Assembly (NCBI RefSeq): GCF_032854445.1
Contig: NC_088301.1
Span: 12,894,281-12,958,280 of the forward strand
Direction: 5' to 3'
Source of the DNA: Liolophura sinensis
Taxonomy: Eukaryota; Mollusca; Polyplacophora; Chitonida; Chitonidae
Length of the DNA stretch: 64,000 bases
The notes below the pieces were generated by a model. It had not been told where the DNA came from. It saw only the letters and a program-made list of their open reading frames with translations, and did not search any database. The translations under genes and the position numbers were made by a program. Numbering within the stretch: position 1 is the first letter of the stretch; every line of letters starts with the position of its first letter. Of this stretch, positions 46,651-60,283 are shown in pieces.

Positions 46651-47012
46651 ATGACTTCTCATTTTTTTCACTTGGTAAGTTTTTTCATTTTCTTCCTTTT
46701 TTAAAAAAAAATGCACTAAGAAGCGTTCTCTTTCTTCAGGCTGTGATCATAATGTGTGGGAGTCGGGATGCCGTTTTGGGGGAATTCTCCCAGCGCTGTG
46801 GCCGTTATTCCAACGTGCAGTGTGTGTGTCACGATAGTCCGCTGGTGATAAGCTATTTCGTGAGGAAGAACTTGTTACGACATAGAGGCCAGTGTTACGT
46901 GGGTCAGGCAAACGAGCCGACCTTCACAGTCAGAAACGCCCTGGCCCGTATCACGGAGAAACCGAACTCGCTTTTCCTGTGTGTTTCATCAGTGTTAGAT
47001 CATCGTCCATAA
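46651..47012 (+). CDS. Small secreted cysteine-containing peptide, two exons (novel candidate)
   Basis: Exon 1 (46651-46674) encodes MTSHFFHL and ends TTG|GTAAGT. A 65-bp intron has a branch-like 'cactaag' and a tract 'ttctctttcttcag'. Exon 2 starts at 46740 in phase 0 with AVIIMCGSRDA and continues to the stop at 47010-47012, 98 residues in all. Only the spliced form builds a signal peptide (MTSHFFHLAVIIMCGSRDA). An in-frame TGA at 46615 precedes the ATG. The mature part has Cys in FSQRC, NVQCVC, HRGQC and SLFLC, several basic residues (VRKNLLRHR), and no recognised family. Five Cys in the mature region is an odd number, so one may be unpaired or dimer-forming. The Kozak context is weak. It could be a hormone-like or host-defence peptide, but function is not inferred. 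Confidence 0.55.
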
Positions 47013-47019
47013 GATCGGT

Positions 47020-50000
47020 ACCAACCAATATACAATTCCTCCTGACCCGCGGGAAATGCCACATAAAGTAATGTACTACACACATAGAGGTCGCTGGCCT
47101 CGTCCTGTAGTCTCCTCTCTGTTTATAGCTAAACATACTATCGCCTGAAACTGATCTGGCATTACTATATGGCCACTTGTTTCACATGACACTCGTAAAC
47201 CCGTTTTACTGTTAGAAATGCAATATTTATCTTCATCATTACGTTCTTATTACTGCCAGAAATACTGATGTAAAATGCCCCTGTCACATAAGCCAGCTAG
47301 GAGACAGGAAAATATAGTGAGAAACCTTGCCACACAGTTTGAAAACTCACTGAAAACAGTCTCAAAGCTAGGCCACCTAGTCTTATCGGTGTAAGCTAGT
47401 TTACCACCGACCCTTTAACTGTATTAGTGACGGCCGGCCAGTCTTCAAGCTTTAGTGACTGAGACAGCTGGTGTATGACGCTGTTATACACACAGAACTG
47501 GAGCAGTACACGTCCCTAATCTGAAGTTCTCGCCAAACTTCCTCGTATTCTTCTCTACCCCAGGGAGAAAACGTACTGTACCCATAAATATTGACAATCT
47601 ATTCATTAGCTTACAATAAACGAAGTTTGTTATTTTCAGATCCCCAAATCACAAACATGAGTATCGATAATATGATATTTCAATGAACGCAAGTAAAAGA
47701 CAGGCAAGAAAGCTATTTTAATTTTTTACATAAACAGCTTTTTCCACAAAGGTCATGAGAGCACAGGTGAATCAGTATAACAATTAAAGTTACCACTTTT
47801 ACTTGAGTAGTTTTGTGCATTGGTAATTGTTCTTTTCTGAAGTTAATTTTCCAAATACATCAAAAAGTTTAAATACTGATTGAGAATTTTGGCGGGAAAC
47901 GGACAATAACACAGTTCTGAACTGTCTGAATATTATTGTATTTGCCCCTGATTGCGTCAATGCTCTTGGCGTTAACAACTCAAACAACTTGCGTGTTCCA
48001 AATCAAACGGATTTAACTGAAATGTTGATGGAATGTGGCAGTCAGCGGCTTGGAATAGTGACATGGTAATACGCTCTAAACGGTCTTTTGTACCGGGTTA
48101 ACATTGAAATAGAATACTCCGAATAATGGAGGATTCTCGCCCTGGAATAGGAGGAGCGATTGTATCTCATTTGCCACAGATATCTAGATCCTATGACCAA
48201 ATGTAAAAGTTGTCGTTTTCAAAAGAGTACCGAGGGATCGGTGACAAAATTATAGCCTCAGCAGTTTCCTGTTTAAAGTATCAAGTTAACGTTTACTAGT
48301 CATGATAGTAGAAGGTGACATGGCTCAGTGCGGTGAGGTGACAATCTCCGATCTACCTTGCGATGATATATGTCACTTAAAACATGTCGGCCAAGACATG
48401 TTCATCTCTCAATACGAACCGTTCATCAGCATAGTCACTATCAACCAATTCCAACAGCCTTTGTGCCACTGAAGGCTATAAATAGTTCCATTAAACTTCA
48501 CATAAATCCAAAAAGCAACATATTTTCGAAACATTTTTCTTACAGAACAGTTGCTAAATTAGCGGATGACCACTTACCTCTGAATTAATTAATTCTTTTA
48601 ATTAGTGTTGATTAATCACCTGTCGTGTAGTTTAAGTATCCTGCGGCGTCCAGGTTAAGAGTGAGGCTGGGTATGATAGGTCTTTCCGTGTGGGTAAAGA
48701 GACGGTATGTTTCCCTGACACGACCACTGACACCCAAAGGCACCCAGATCAGCTGAGCTGCTGTGTCCCCACCTCGTAGCCCTCGTGTGCAATGTCAGTT
48801 TAAATTGAAATTTCTCAGGAATCAGTCCCCAGTAACCGGTGTTGACGATTGCCCCCGACTGTTCTATCGCAGTTGCTACTTTCTCAGATTCCACAAATAA
48901 CAGCCATGTTAAACCCGTTATGATTACTAACCGACTACACGAGCACTTATACGACTTTCAGTCCAACTCGCTGTGTCCCGAGAAAGCGGGTCCCTTGAGA
49001 CAGGCGCGATCACAGGAGGGGCCCTCGAGTCTCTAGACTCTCCCAAAATCTGGCTTCAACTGGACCACAAATTTTGACATAGTCAGTTTCTTGTGGCAAA
49101 CGATGGCAGTATTGGGGGGATATAGCAGTAGAAAAATATATATCAGAAAATCTGCTATCCAAAGCGCATACATGCATACTCCAATGTAGGGACTTTTATA
49201 TAGCATCCTATATCAGGCTAATACTTTCCCTATTCATCGACACAAATACCTTGGCCGTGACTATATATGTGTATATAATGCGTCTAGCGCACTCGTTAAA
49301 TACCACACTAGGAGAATTAATGATCACAAACATTGGGTAAAGAAATAGGGTGTACTTGTCCCCAAGAAGCCCGCCTCTGCTCATCCACTATAAGGAGATG
49401 GGGACAGAGTGAAAGACGCCTGTTCCCAGCTAATGATGAGGCCCGGTAAGAGAGGACCCGTTTGGCTTATATCTTTGCTTCCACAAACACTTCACCTTTA
49501 AAAGTATGTGAGACGAGCTGAATGAGACATTTGAACGCCATGGCGTCCTTTCCATACCGCAAGTTATCGAGCAGCCCTCTACAAAATAGTTTGCAAAGTT
49601 TTCGCAACTTAAGTGTATAATGAGAGCTTGACAACAAAACATTATCAAACACGAAGAAAATACAAATAAGAAAGTTTGTTTTTATTAACTGTAGCGGGGG
49701 AAAATACGCTTTGAACTTAAAATAAGCTAGATGTAATTGTCAAAAGTTTTTACAGTCGTGCAGGCCATGACACCGCTCTGTTATATTTTCATCAACGTAT
49801 TATAAAACAAATCACTGGTTTATCACAGGATCTGTTATGGGCTATTTTTGTCTCTAAAAGGTAACCATTTCAATAGGCCGATAAAACTGGATACCCGAGA
49901 AGCAGTGTTAAGAGCTTTATGATGGAATGTATAAAAAAAACCCACATACACACACGCACAACACTCGCAGATCACAGAGGTCCGGCCTGTTTCTACCGAA

Positions 50001-51900
50001 TTAACTTGAATAATAAGTGTGATAAACTAGTGTCTGAATTACCTCCACCTGCTACAGTCCAATCTTGACGTCTGCGGTAAGAAAGTAAGCCCGGTAGATT
50101 CCAGTGAGTGAAGAGGCAGTGTTCACGCGTAACTCTCCCTGGTTATCAAAACTTCTGGTTAATCTGTTTACATCTGACCTGTCAAAAGGGGTGGGCGCAT
50201 GGAAGTCCCTGTATTAAGATCGAAGACATATGGTTTGTCCGGGGTAAGTATAGAGCAACGTCACACACTAACATGTGACCAACACGATCTACTGTGGCAA
50301 TCAATTACGGAATGACCATTGAAACTCGCCAAATAAAATCGTTCAGCCCTGTCGACTAAACTGGAGTTGTGCCTGGGGCAGGATCATAAGTATTTCAGGT
50401 ATGTCAACTCGAGCAAAGATGGGCTTCTTAACTGGTAGGTTCAACCCTTCGCGACATCATCTTCCAATGAAACATCAACTTCTAAGAAAGAAGCACTTGT
50501 CAATCAAATAAAGGGCTGACACCTTGTCTTCTTCGTCCTTATACAGCAGAAGAAAAAAAACTGACTAAGAAAAGAATTTCACCGCATAACAACTACTACG
50601 ACATGTTTTTGATAGCTTTAGAGCCTGGGAGAAAACAACTACACGCGACTGTCTACAGCCCGGGTTGAAGGTCTGTTACTGTCAACCTATACTCCCTACC
50701 TCATACCTGGCAGTACTTACTACCTTGGGGTAATTGGCACAGCTGTAGTATAACCGCTGTCAGAAATATATAATGTTGAAGTATTACCTTTAAGCTTACA
50801 TTCCGGAAAAAATAGACATTATTATTTTTACTGATCTTTAAACCTTCTATTTCCAAATAGCAAATTGTTCCTTTTGAATGTTTGATCATAGTGTTTTATT
50901 TTTCTTTTTTGCAGTGCATGGTTGTATGATGCACCGTGGAGCATGACGAACAAGTTTAAACCAGACATGGCCTTAATGTATCGATATAGCTTCGCTATGA
51001 AACCTCCAAATAAGTTTATAATATGTTTATCTCCTCGCCAATTAATCCTGGTTCAAATGACTACGGCAGAGGACCACTAGAATTCAGAACGGCTATATTT
51101 AACTGTAGGCCAATGTAACATGAGTGCTACAAACTATGTTGTGAAATAGTTGTTTCTTTCTACCTACAAACGATAAATGGGTATCGTGTTTTACGTTGTT
51201 GTTGTCCAATGGTAACGTTATCCCGGTCACCAAATGTCTTCCATACAACACCAAGAATGTTGAAATTGTTCTGATACTTTAGGTATTCTAAGTTGTTTGA
51301 AACCCCATGGTAACTCTATTTTGGGTTGCCGGCTTTGTATACGTTCTGGGTTGAACTCTTGTATAGGCATGCGCAATGTCCACTTAATGGATAGCGCTGA
51401 CGTAGACGCATGTATACGTTCTATTTTAGCCTGCTGAGGCACCAAATCCTTAATCTGGCTCACAATCCACTTAATTGTGGTAAATTTAGCGTGAAGGTGT
51501 TAAGGACGCGCTGAAGCTTTCAAGTCCCATGCTCTCGACGTCGGGACAAGCCGCCCTCCCTTGAGCACGTGGCACTACCACCCAGAATATAGGCTCCTTA
51601 AACACGCAACCTAAACTACGGAGGGCAACTGGTGTATCACTGTGCCTGACAACGGAAACCAGGCATCTGTCAGAAGATATCTACTAATACATGGCCAATG
51701 TTTTCACGTTTTGGCGTATACGAGCCCACAAATATTGTCTAATAGCTTCTTTGGAATGCCTATTTTTGCATTTCTAATGTCAGCCGAGCCACAAATACCA
51801 AAGCCATACTCACTTAGTGTTATAAGATCAAAAACAACACACCACGTCAATAAAGAATTATTTTCATTGTCCAAAGACTTTGCAGAAATGGTTTTAGCCC
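47020..51900. other. No supported gene
   Basis: The - strand frame 51227-51463 (IKWTLRMPIQEFNPERIQSR...) looks protein-like but opens with GTG, with no family or splice support. It may be a transposon scrap. An AATAAA at 47615 could serve the secreted-peptide gene. Confidence 0.4.
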
Positions 51901-51904
51901 ACAT

Positions 51905-52015
51905 GTACCAGTGGGCTAGGATGTAATCAGTATTCAAACCGTGTACCATGTTAGCTCGTAAGTTATTGATAATAAAAAGTATGTATCTCAATTGCATTTT
52001 GAATACAACACGATG
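51905..52015 (-). mobile_element. Reverse-transcriptase element tail fragment
   Basis: 'tcagtattcaaaccgtgtac', 'cgtaagttattgataataaa' and 'tatgtatctcaattgcattt' parallel 13010-13090. Diverged. Confidence 0.4.
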
Positions 52016-52019
52016 CACT

Positions 52020-52850
52020 TAAAATGTCATGAAAATGTCAAGCAGATCAAGAGACATGACTACCTAATCCTCCAGAAAAACTGAAAAAAACGTTGTTGTT
52101 GTTGTTGTGTGTGTGAGATGGCAGCACTTTTCTGAAGCGTGGGCGAACACAGTGATATAGAACTGGACAAGAATCACTTGACAAAAATCTGAAGTTGACA
52201 GGTCTGTCGGTTTAAGAATGAAAAAGAGGATATCTCAAGAGGGATGTCAGGGGCTTAGGAAAATCTAACCCTGAAAGCAAATTGCCACACCCAGACCCTT
52301 ACTAACCACACCCAACCCTATGTATACACTCTCCATTACACTGAGACCCTGCGTGTGTATCTACTCAATTAGCGAGTCAAAAGAAAAAATAACACCAACT
52401 GACCGGACAGCACTGAAGCAAAATTACCGTCCAGGTCAAATGCAGAGGAGATGTATCTCGGTAAGTATTTAATTGCAACTCTGTACTAAGGAGCTCGGAC
52501 CATTGTGCTCCTAATATTGCGCGAGGGGTTTGCACCCCTTGGTACTTAAAGATAGAGAAAGCTTAATGCAGTGTACTTCTTTTAATCAGTGATGCCGATA
52601 TATGCTTGATGCTTATGTAGCCTATGGCGCGTATAAACTTATACAAGCTGTAAGAGTCATACAGCACATAAAGCTTATACAGCCTCCGATATGTGTACAT
52701 CCTGTGATGTGTATAGACCCTGAGGTACCTATATATTTTTATGAAGCTGGGTTTAGATACGAAGTTACTTACAAGAAACGTTCCGTATATTTGTACGCTC
52801 GATATTCGTTGTGCTCGATTAATCATTGTGACACAAACTGATATAATTAA
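52020..52850. other. No supported gene
   Basis: Overlapping frames on both strands at 52563-52916 contain many 'gtata/tatac' codons and have no motif. Confidence 0.45.
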
Positions 52851-52857
52851 AGACGTA

Positions 52858-53075
52858 CAGCACAGAGAGTAAAACCAGAGCAGTGACGACCAGTGTGATA
52901 ACTGGCAAATGGTCACACATATCCGCTCTCTTGTCGGTTTACCTCAGTCAGGGTTTTATTCTAACTGTTCATGTAAATGCATAAATAGTAACAATTCGCA
53001 TGGTCTAGAAATACTCAAAATGCTGTACTGTCATCAGATTTCACATACAATAACATTAAAACAATACAAATCCTC
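52858..53075 (-). repeat. Dispersed repeat family X copy
   Basis: 'agagtaaaaccagagcagtg', 'gtgataactggcaaatggtc', 'cctcagtcagggttttattc' and 'actcaaaatgctgtactgtc' are in the reversed order of the 43440 copy. Confidence 0.75.
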
Positions 53076-53079
53076 GAGC

Positions 53080-53835
53080 ATATGTAGCGGAATTAACACG
53101 AGACATGTTCCACTAGGCGTGATATGCAGTGATCCTAGTGCTGTGCAGAACGTCAAATGTTGGAGTTGACGTCCTAAGAAGAACTCTATAGAAGAAATAT
53201 AGGACAAACTTTCTGGTCAACTGGATACACCTTAAAAAGTGTTGACGGTATTAAACAGCATCGTGTGAAATTCCCTATAAATCTGCGATACCAATACGTT
53301 TCATAAGTTTAATACTGCGCGAATTGCACATTCATTTATGTATGTAGAATGTATGTAGAATTTATCAGGAGACAGCAAATACACAAAGTAGGCAATCATG
53401 GTCAAACTGATTGAGGCACACACTGCAAAGTTTTGAAGCAATGGGCGAGTGTGAAAGGCATTATGTAAGATAACATAGTCATGAATATCAACTTTTACCG
53501 TGGCTTAGTATATGAAGAAATGGAGAATTACCAGACACGATTTTATTAATCTTGTTAAGCATGCATGTTCTTAGTGGCTTTGGTTTAATGAAAGTCGCAT
53601 AAGTGTTTTTCTTGTGGAACACATCTGTCACAATTCGAAAAAAGCGCCAAAACGCGTAACATGGAAACCCGTAACGTATAGATGAGTTAACACAGACACG
53701 CGTAACATGCAAACGCGAGTGGCCTGCTAAATATAGAGTCTAGAGCTCAGCCTTGTAACGGAACTGTTAAGTATTCACATTACATCAACAGCACTAAGTA
53801 CTAAACGAGAATATAGTAGAGTTTGGTTGAATTTT
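53080..53835. other. No supported gene
   Basis: Nothing recognised. Confidence 0.5.
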
Positions 53836-53839
53836 TGTT

Positions 53840-53935
53840 TACCTTCCTTTTTTTCATAATGCTGACCGCTGTCATATAAGTGAAATATTCTTGAGTACGG
53901 CGTAAAAAAACAACAATCAGATAAGAAAATAAATT
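53840..53935 (+). mobile_element. SINE tail fragment
   Basis: 'cataatgctgaccgctgtca', 'tataagtgaaatattcttga' then 'gtacggcgtaaaaaaacaac' and 'aatcagataagaaaataaa'. Confidence 0.85.
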
Positions 53936-53939
53936 ATGT

Positions 53940-55265
53940 TTGTTTCAACTGGACAGGAGTAAAGTGTCTGAGTGTCAAGTTCATTGACGTCATATTCAAG
54001 CTGTGGTTTCTGTTTCAAATTTGTACTGTTCCGTAACAGGGCTGTCCGGTGGATACCGGGTAACGCGAGATAATACGAAATTTTGCGGGATAACACATTA
54101 CATGAAGCTAAAAGATTTCTCACAACCTCAAAAGGTTCCCTTTCACAGACTGATTTTGGGCATCAATTCAAACTTGAAAAATTCAGTGTAGAATTTCGCC
54201 ATCATAAAAGTAACGCATTTTTGCCAATGCTAGACAAAAACATTCAGCTTATAAAAAATGGTTAAGAAATCAATCTGCATTGCAGACAAATATAAATTTG
54301 ATACGCTCAGCTTTCAACAAAAACTGTTCAGCTTGTGTTTACCACTTATTTGCCCGTTCAGTGTAAATTCACCCGCTATAAATATGACTTACATATATGA
54401 ATATATGATCAGTGTTCCTTTTCTTTTTCCTCTTTACACTATTCTGATTTATTGCCACGCAAAGTAGCTTACTAAAGTTAACCTTCAGTGCAAGGGTTTG
54501 GCAAAATACTCTGAGAAAGGTCACAGGGTCAAAGGTAACCCAGTGAAAACGAAGCTCTCTGATTGGTTTAAGTATGATGCGTGTGTAACTCCAATGCCAT
54601 GTCGTTCACCTCGACTATGGTTTATATACTAAACTAGGACGATGACAGAAATGCCATAAAACTTTCAGTTATAAGACCAGCTCGCGAATTTGTATAGAAA
54701 AGCGTATACACTACATAGAATTCAACGAGTCATACAAGATAACCCAATTCATGTCCGCCCATCCAGTATCCTTTGCTAAAGCAGCTGGTGATAGCGGTAA
54801 CAAACAGCAGGGCAGTTTTACATGCTGGAAGGTATTCGGGCTATTAGCACATAGTTAGAACTCGCACAAGGTATGTAAGGATGATATAATCGCAGCTATG
54901 TACTTAGCTAAACCTGTCCTTATGATCTCCCCGCATCAACAGCTTAGTCACAAATAGACAATATGAAAAGGGTACCATAAAACAAAACACACATGTACAT
55001 GACACATATACATACACCCACCCTAGTGTTGCTCAAATTATCTTTGCAATGTAGCCAATGGGCATGATTTTAAGTTCGAAATACATTGGCATTACATCTG
55101 TCCCACATCAAGGACTTAGTAATAAGCCCTCTGTAGCCCAACTACTATGACATTTGAAATGTTTGCATCGTATTTTCTAAGGCATGTCAAGGTAGACATA
55201 AACATTCCATGATAGTATATCACAAGAAGCATGTATGTTCTACAATGGCCCAGTTATAAATGTAA
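53940..55265. other. No supported gene
   Basis: Short AT-driven frames only (54003-54467). Confidence 0.45.
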
Positions 55266-55269
55266 TATA

Positions 55270-55585
55270 AACACTTACAGCAAAGAGGGTAAAACCAGAG
55301 CAGCCACGACGGTGTGATAGCTGGCAAATTGGCAAAGACGCAACCAGTGAAATACAGCCTCTGGTCAGTCTACCTCAGTTAGTGTCTTATTCTAACTGTT
55401 CATATAAATGCTTAAATAGTAGCAAGCTACACGCCTAGAACCACGACCTGCGCAGAATTAGGTAAAAAACAATATACAGTGACGTTAACTGCAATTTATT
55501 AGACGTCACTGGTCTAGAATTACTCACAATGCTGTGTTGTCATAACATTTAACATACAATAGCAATAAAACAGTGAAAAGCGACC
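55270..55585 (-). repeat. Dispersed repeat family X, longest copy
   Basis: Contains all family blocks in reverse orientation, including 'gacgttaactgcaatttatt' + 'agacgtcactggtctagaat' and 'acaatgctgtgttgtcataa'. Useful as the reference copy. Confidence 0.8.
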
Positions 55586-55589
55586 AGGC

Positions 55590-56570
55590 CTCAGGGATGC
55601 TCAGTACACCAGTAGAAGTCTGGTCTATGCAGGAATACACAATAATGAAAGACTTACATCATAGAGAGTAATGCACGATGTCGAGATTTCAAAAACAAAT
55701 GGAAAACGTGTGCAATGACCTACTGGATAGGGAAAACAGTGCCAAGGTTACGTGTGTTCCATACTGGCAGACAGATTTTAAAATATCGCCCAGGGCTCAA
55801 CATCTTGCATTAGACGTTATAGCCTGTAGGCGAGTCGCCTAAAGTCAAAATTGCCTTTAGTCAATGACACCTGACATAAGCTTTGCACATTGATATGTTG
55901 AACGTCCATATTTTTAAGTATGGCGCGCTCACTCATTCCATATTACTACAAAGAAAATGCAGTTAGAATACTTTTTCTAATTCATAATGTTAAACTCCAT
56001 AAGCTTAGTTTCGACACCAAGAACTCATTGCCTCCGGGACATCATAATTATTATAAAAAGCAAGTTGCATCCTGAACAATAGACGTGCAAAGTAATTTTT
56101 TTAAGTAATGTTTTACGATGGCTGCACCGACAATCGGTCAGGACAACTTCGTCGCTTTAAATTCCTGACACCCATCTCTAAATCTATACTACTGTTAGAT
56201 CACATACTACAAGAGATAAAATGAAATTTGTTTATTAAGGTTATATTGCATTAAAACCTGTAAACAATATCAATTATGCCGGCGTCAGTAACAGGATTTA
56301 GAGGTAAGTCGATTTCAGTGTCGACTGGTGTCGCTCTCCTTCAAAACATGTTGAACTGCGCCCAATATACAGCATGACACTGGTTTCGGTTCTTGTCGTC
56401 CAAACATAGCTTATGGGCTTTAAGAGCTCGTGTTGTTACGCGTCATTAACTAAAGGCAATTTTGGTAGCAAATATGACTGGTTTTACAGACAGCTGAATA
56501 TAAACAACTCGCTAAAAGAAATAGACTATAGCAGTTATTTCCCTGCCTCATTCTGCTCATTGCTTCTTAT
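55590..56570. other. No supported gene
   Basis: Nothing recognised. Confidence 0.5.
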
Positions 56571-56574
56571 TTAT

Positions 56575-56805
56575 ACAAATATTTATTTTACTGTTGCTTT
56601 ACGCCGTACTCAAGAACATTTCACTTATACGACATTGCAAGGATAATGGTTGGATAAAACCCAAGACCATTTGCAGGTTGCTGGAGGGCCTTCCCACGTA
56701 CGGCCGGAGAGGAAGCCTGCATGAGCTGGACTTGAACTCACAGCGGCCGCATTCGTGAGAAGCCTCGTGCGTGATAAACCCTTCGGTCACGGAGGCCCCC
56801 TCATT
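56575..56805 (-). mobile_element. SINE (shared-tail family), near full length
   Basis: On the - strand: head 'ggggcctccgtgaccgaagg', B box in 'gtgagttcaagtccagctca', 'tgcaggcttcctctccggcc', 'gtacgtgggaaggccctcca', 'gcaacctgcaaatggtcttg', then the tail 'gtgaaatgttcttgagtacg' + 'gcgtaaagcaac'. The central block is shortened. Confidence 0.9.
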
Positions 56806-56889
56806 GCTTCTCTTTACACGCAATCCTTCCTGGTCTCTCACTTTACTGTCTTAGTGGTTAGCTTGTTTGTGTCGAACCTTGTTGAAAAT

Positions 56890-57015
56890 ACGTGTTGCAT
56901 GCGATTATAGACCCGGAACGTCCACTGTTTTTGATAATTGGTATACAAATGTCTGTTTTGACGTCTATTATACATCCAGACAGCCTATATAACACAGTCA
57001 ACATGATATCAGCAT
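56890..57015 (+). mobile_element. Reverse-transcriptase element 3' end fragment
   Basis: 'gattatagacccggaacgtc', 'taattggtatacaaatgtct', 'gttttgacg' match 14390-14450 in the same orientation. Confidence 0.45.
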
Positions 57016-57019
57016 ATTT

Positions 57020-59625
57020 GTTTTTTACATATAGTATGTTCAAAATAATTCAGTTGTATATCTCCGATCAGTGCGAGAGTAGCACCTCACCCAGTCACCT
57101 AGAGCAGTATTTCATCCAATATCTCCGCGAACAGACAATGTGCAGAGAACTGGGGTCATTTGGAATGTAACACACCGGTTTGTGTGAGACATATGGAGTA
57201 TGATTCCGAGGGCATACATCAAAAAGGCTCTGGGTTATAATTTACTGACGCGTTTGCCTCGTAATACTGAGCATTTAATCTTGTTGTCACTAAAGGTGTT
57301 TGAACGCTTTTGAAAAAGGGCTACTCAGAACACCTGGTGATATGGCTCTTATACAGTGTTTGGGCAGCTGTGACAAGTCGCGATAGTTTCTTCTTCTCGA
57401 TATGATATAGAATCAAGGTGACAAATCAGGCTACCTCTCCATGCATAGGACCTGTCCTATATTGACTGAATATAGAAAGTCCCAGGTTACTGGAAGTTCA
57501 CAGTAAGCCTGTGTACCCACAGATTTGTGTGTCATTTTAACAGGCTCTCCTTAACCACACCGCATATACACTCTATACGTATGTTACATAAGTAGTATGT
57601 CCCCATAGTATAATAACCACAACCGCAGTAATGTACAGTTGCGGGAATATTCAGCGGACGTCGCTCAAACTTAGGGCGTATAATGGTTACATAGCAGGAT
57701 CACTGGCCTTTGTGCAGGCTTACAAAGGCAACAACGCGCAGCAGCGCTTAATCTTTGTCCTGTCGTGAATGCGTTGTGTATAAGCTGTCTAGCTCGTTCG
57801 AAAAATCACAAAAATATGTGGGAAGAGAATTTGAAATATTTATAAATAAGCCCCTTACTTAGAATATGTAAACGCTTACTGACGTATGTTCCACCAATCT
57901 GTCCGTGTGCATGATTCTAGAGAAGGGGAGGGGAAGACCCGACTAATATAACTGACACATGTTTTGGCTGATTTAATTGATCGAGTCATGGATTTGCCGT
58001 GTTGACAGTTCTCGTGTATAACGACGGAGACGCCGAAAATCGAATGCATGTCCTTTGTAAAAACCACTCGGCGATAGCACAGTTAGGTTGGTGTTTTATA
58101 TATTCTGCTATAATGTGTGACGGGTTACCTGTTTAGTGCCTCCAATATGCGGGAATGTCGGGTTTCGACGTTATGTCATCATGACGACGTTCCTTTGCTC
58201 CTTGACGGCACATCATTTTACGGCACGTGAGGGCCAGATAACATAAGCTGTTGTATACAATATTGGAAATCTTCCGCAAAAATGATTTTAATTCACTGTA
58301 TTACCTACAAAATCGACTAAATTATTTTAGAAAAGCCATCGATTATGGAGACTATTATATCTACAAAACCACTGATGAGGACTCCCGTGTCGTAAATCGA
58401 CTATGTCAACGCACAAAAGGACGTCACCATGAGTAACTATTGCTGATAATGAGTAGAGATTTTGGACACTTGATTTAATCCCTAGATATTCCTAGGGATG
58501 TGCTGTGTCACTGCAGCTGATTAAGGACATCTAGGTCATGTATACTGACAAATAAGCTAATCCCTATGTTATACGTCTCGCTGAATTTCTATGGAGATTA
58601 ATGTTGCATTCTTGCTCTGCACTTGGAAGTATCTCCTGTATGAGGGGCTGAAAGTGGCGGGATGAGTTTGATAGAGGGGATGGTAGAGTGATAACTGCAA
58701 ACACGGGGATTAGTAAAAGCTCACGTCCACCGTAACATCAAGTTTTTAAGTGGTAACAGAGAAACCAAACTGTCATAAACTGACTTCATATACACACCGA
58801 AATGATACCTTAGCAATTGCATTGAAAGAAAATCAAATGTCAGTGACAGACGAGATAAACATTTCAAAAGTTTCCAAGTGTAGATTTTCAGCGTTAGCCT
58901 TTGTCGTCTTGTTTTTATCTTATCTCTTCTAGTTGCCTGGCAAATGACAAGGTATTTGCAGTGGTAGCTTACATTTATCACAGCAGACGTAACACATGGC
59001 CCGGTTATTAATTATATCGTAATAATCCGAGCAAGTTCCAGTTGCCTTGGAGATAAAATGATTGGCACCTCCTTAAAAGACCTCCGACATTTTAACCTTG
59101 TCTGGATTTTGTCCCTCCTACAGGAAATACTGTGACAGCTACAAGCGTTTGAAGACATAAAATCTGTCAATTCGTGTCTTCCCCTGACAAGATTGCTTTT
59201 CTACCCGACCACAAAATTCTATGAAAATTACTATAAATATATGTGCCTATCATATACACGTAACGTATGCCTCAAAACTTCTTCTTGTGGTGTGAAAAAA
59301 TGCTTGCAACCGGTCTTATGGGTGTGTAAGCAATCTGCTTAAAGTAAAAATTTGACAGTTATCTTGCCCTGATGCATTGTTTTTATAATCCCACTAGAAT
59401 TTTTCTTTCTACCCGGATTAAACAATCACGTCGCCTTAAAATCTTTCCACAATTTTTCATCCGGTATATATTTTTCCGTTGTATATTATTTGTCAAGTTT
59501 CTTTGACAATGACGATCTTTTTTATTACCTCATAAAGTTATACAAAAGGAGTTTCTCTCCCAACAATATCTTTCAAGGGACCCGAGCGTTCAAACTTATT
59601 CACACGTATTTATTTATAACAGATT
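57020..59625. other. No supported gene
   Basis: Nothing recognised. Scattered short frames only. Confidence 0.45.
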
Positions 59626-59632
59626 ATAGTAT

Positions 59633-60283
59633 ATGCAAAAGTGTTTAATATGTCTGAAAAAGAGTCATACTTATGAAGAGTGTTGTAAGGTAGTTTCTTA
59701 TCTATTTGATTGCTGTCAAGAATTTTTTACTGATACAATGGCTGCCACTTTTGTGGTGGAAGAAACCGGAGTATCAAAAGAGTCTTACCTTATTAGTGAC
59801 AGGATGGAAGTAGAACCAACATAATAAAGGCTTGCTACTTTGGGGTTTTTTTTTTGAAATAGTAGCTTTTCATGCAGTTTTATGGCATTATTTCAAGCAA
59901 GCAATATGCTGTTTGGTAGAATAAGGCTACATAACGCTAAAGATATTTTAAGCAAAGTTATCTGTCACATGCATTGTGACTAGTTGGTAAATAAAATTTG
60001 TGGCGAGATACAAAAATAGTCTTGTCTCCGGCAAATCCAAAACATGACGATCGCAGACACAGTAGGGCCACTTTATTAGATGTTGATTACATATATAAAG
60101 TTAAAGGTTTTATGAAGTCTTCTTGTATTTTTTTCTTCTAGCAAGAAACCGCACCAGAACGGGCAGGAACCAACCTGACACGTGTTCGAAATAAAGACAT
60201 CTCTGACGTCAAGTTAACTCTTAATCATTTACTTATATTGCGCAATAAGCTTTTTGAGTTGTATCCCTATAATAAATATTAAA
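59633..60283 (+). CDS. Candidate 3' exons of an unidentified gene (weak)
   Basis: An ATG frame at 59633 gives MQKCLICLKKSHTYEECCK, followed by AAG|GTAGTT, a usable donor. If unspliced, the frame runs on to EETGVSKESYLISDRMEVEP and stops at 59822-59824, overlapping an AATAAA. A strong acceptor, ttttttcttctag, precedes 60142, after which one frame stays open for 47 codons (QETAPERAGTNLTRVRNKDI...) to a TAA at 60281-60283. The two pieces are in compatible phase, but no family is recognised and both may be chance. Confidence 0.22.

Noticed and set aside
51704-52018. 104-codon - strand frame
   Set aside because: Begins inside a retroelement tail fragment and overlaps an equally open + strand frame. 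No motif.
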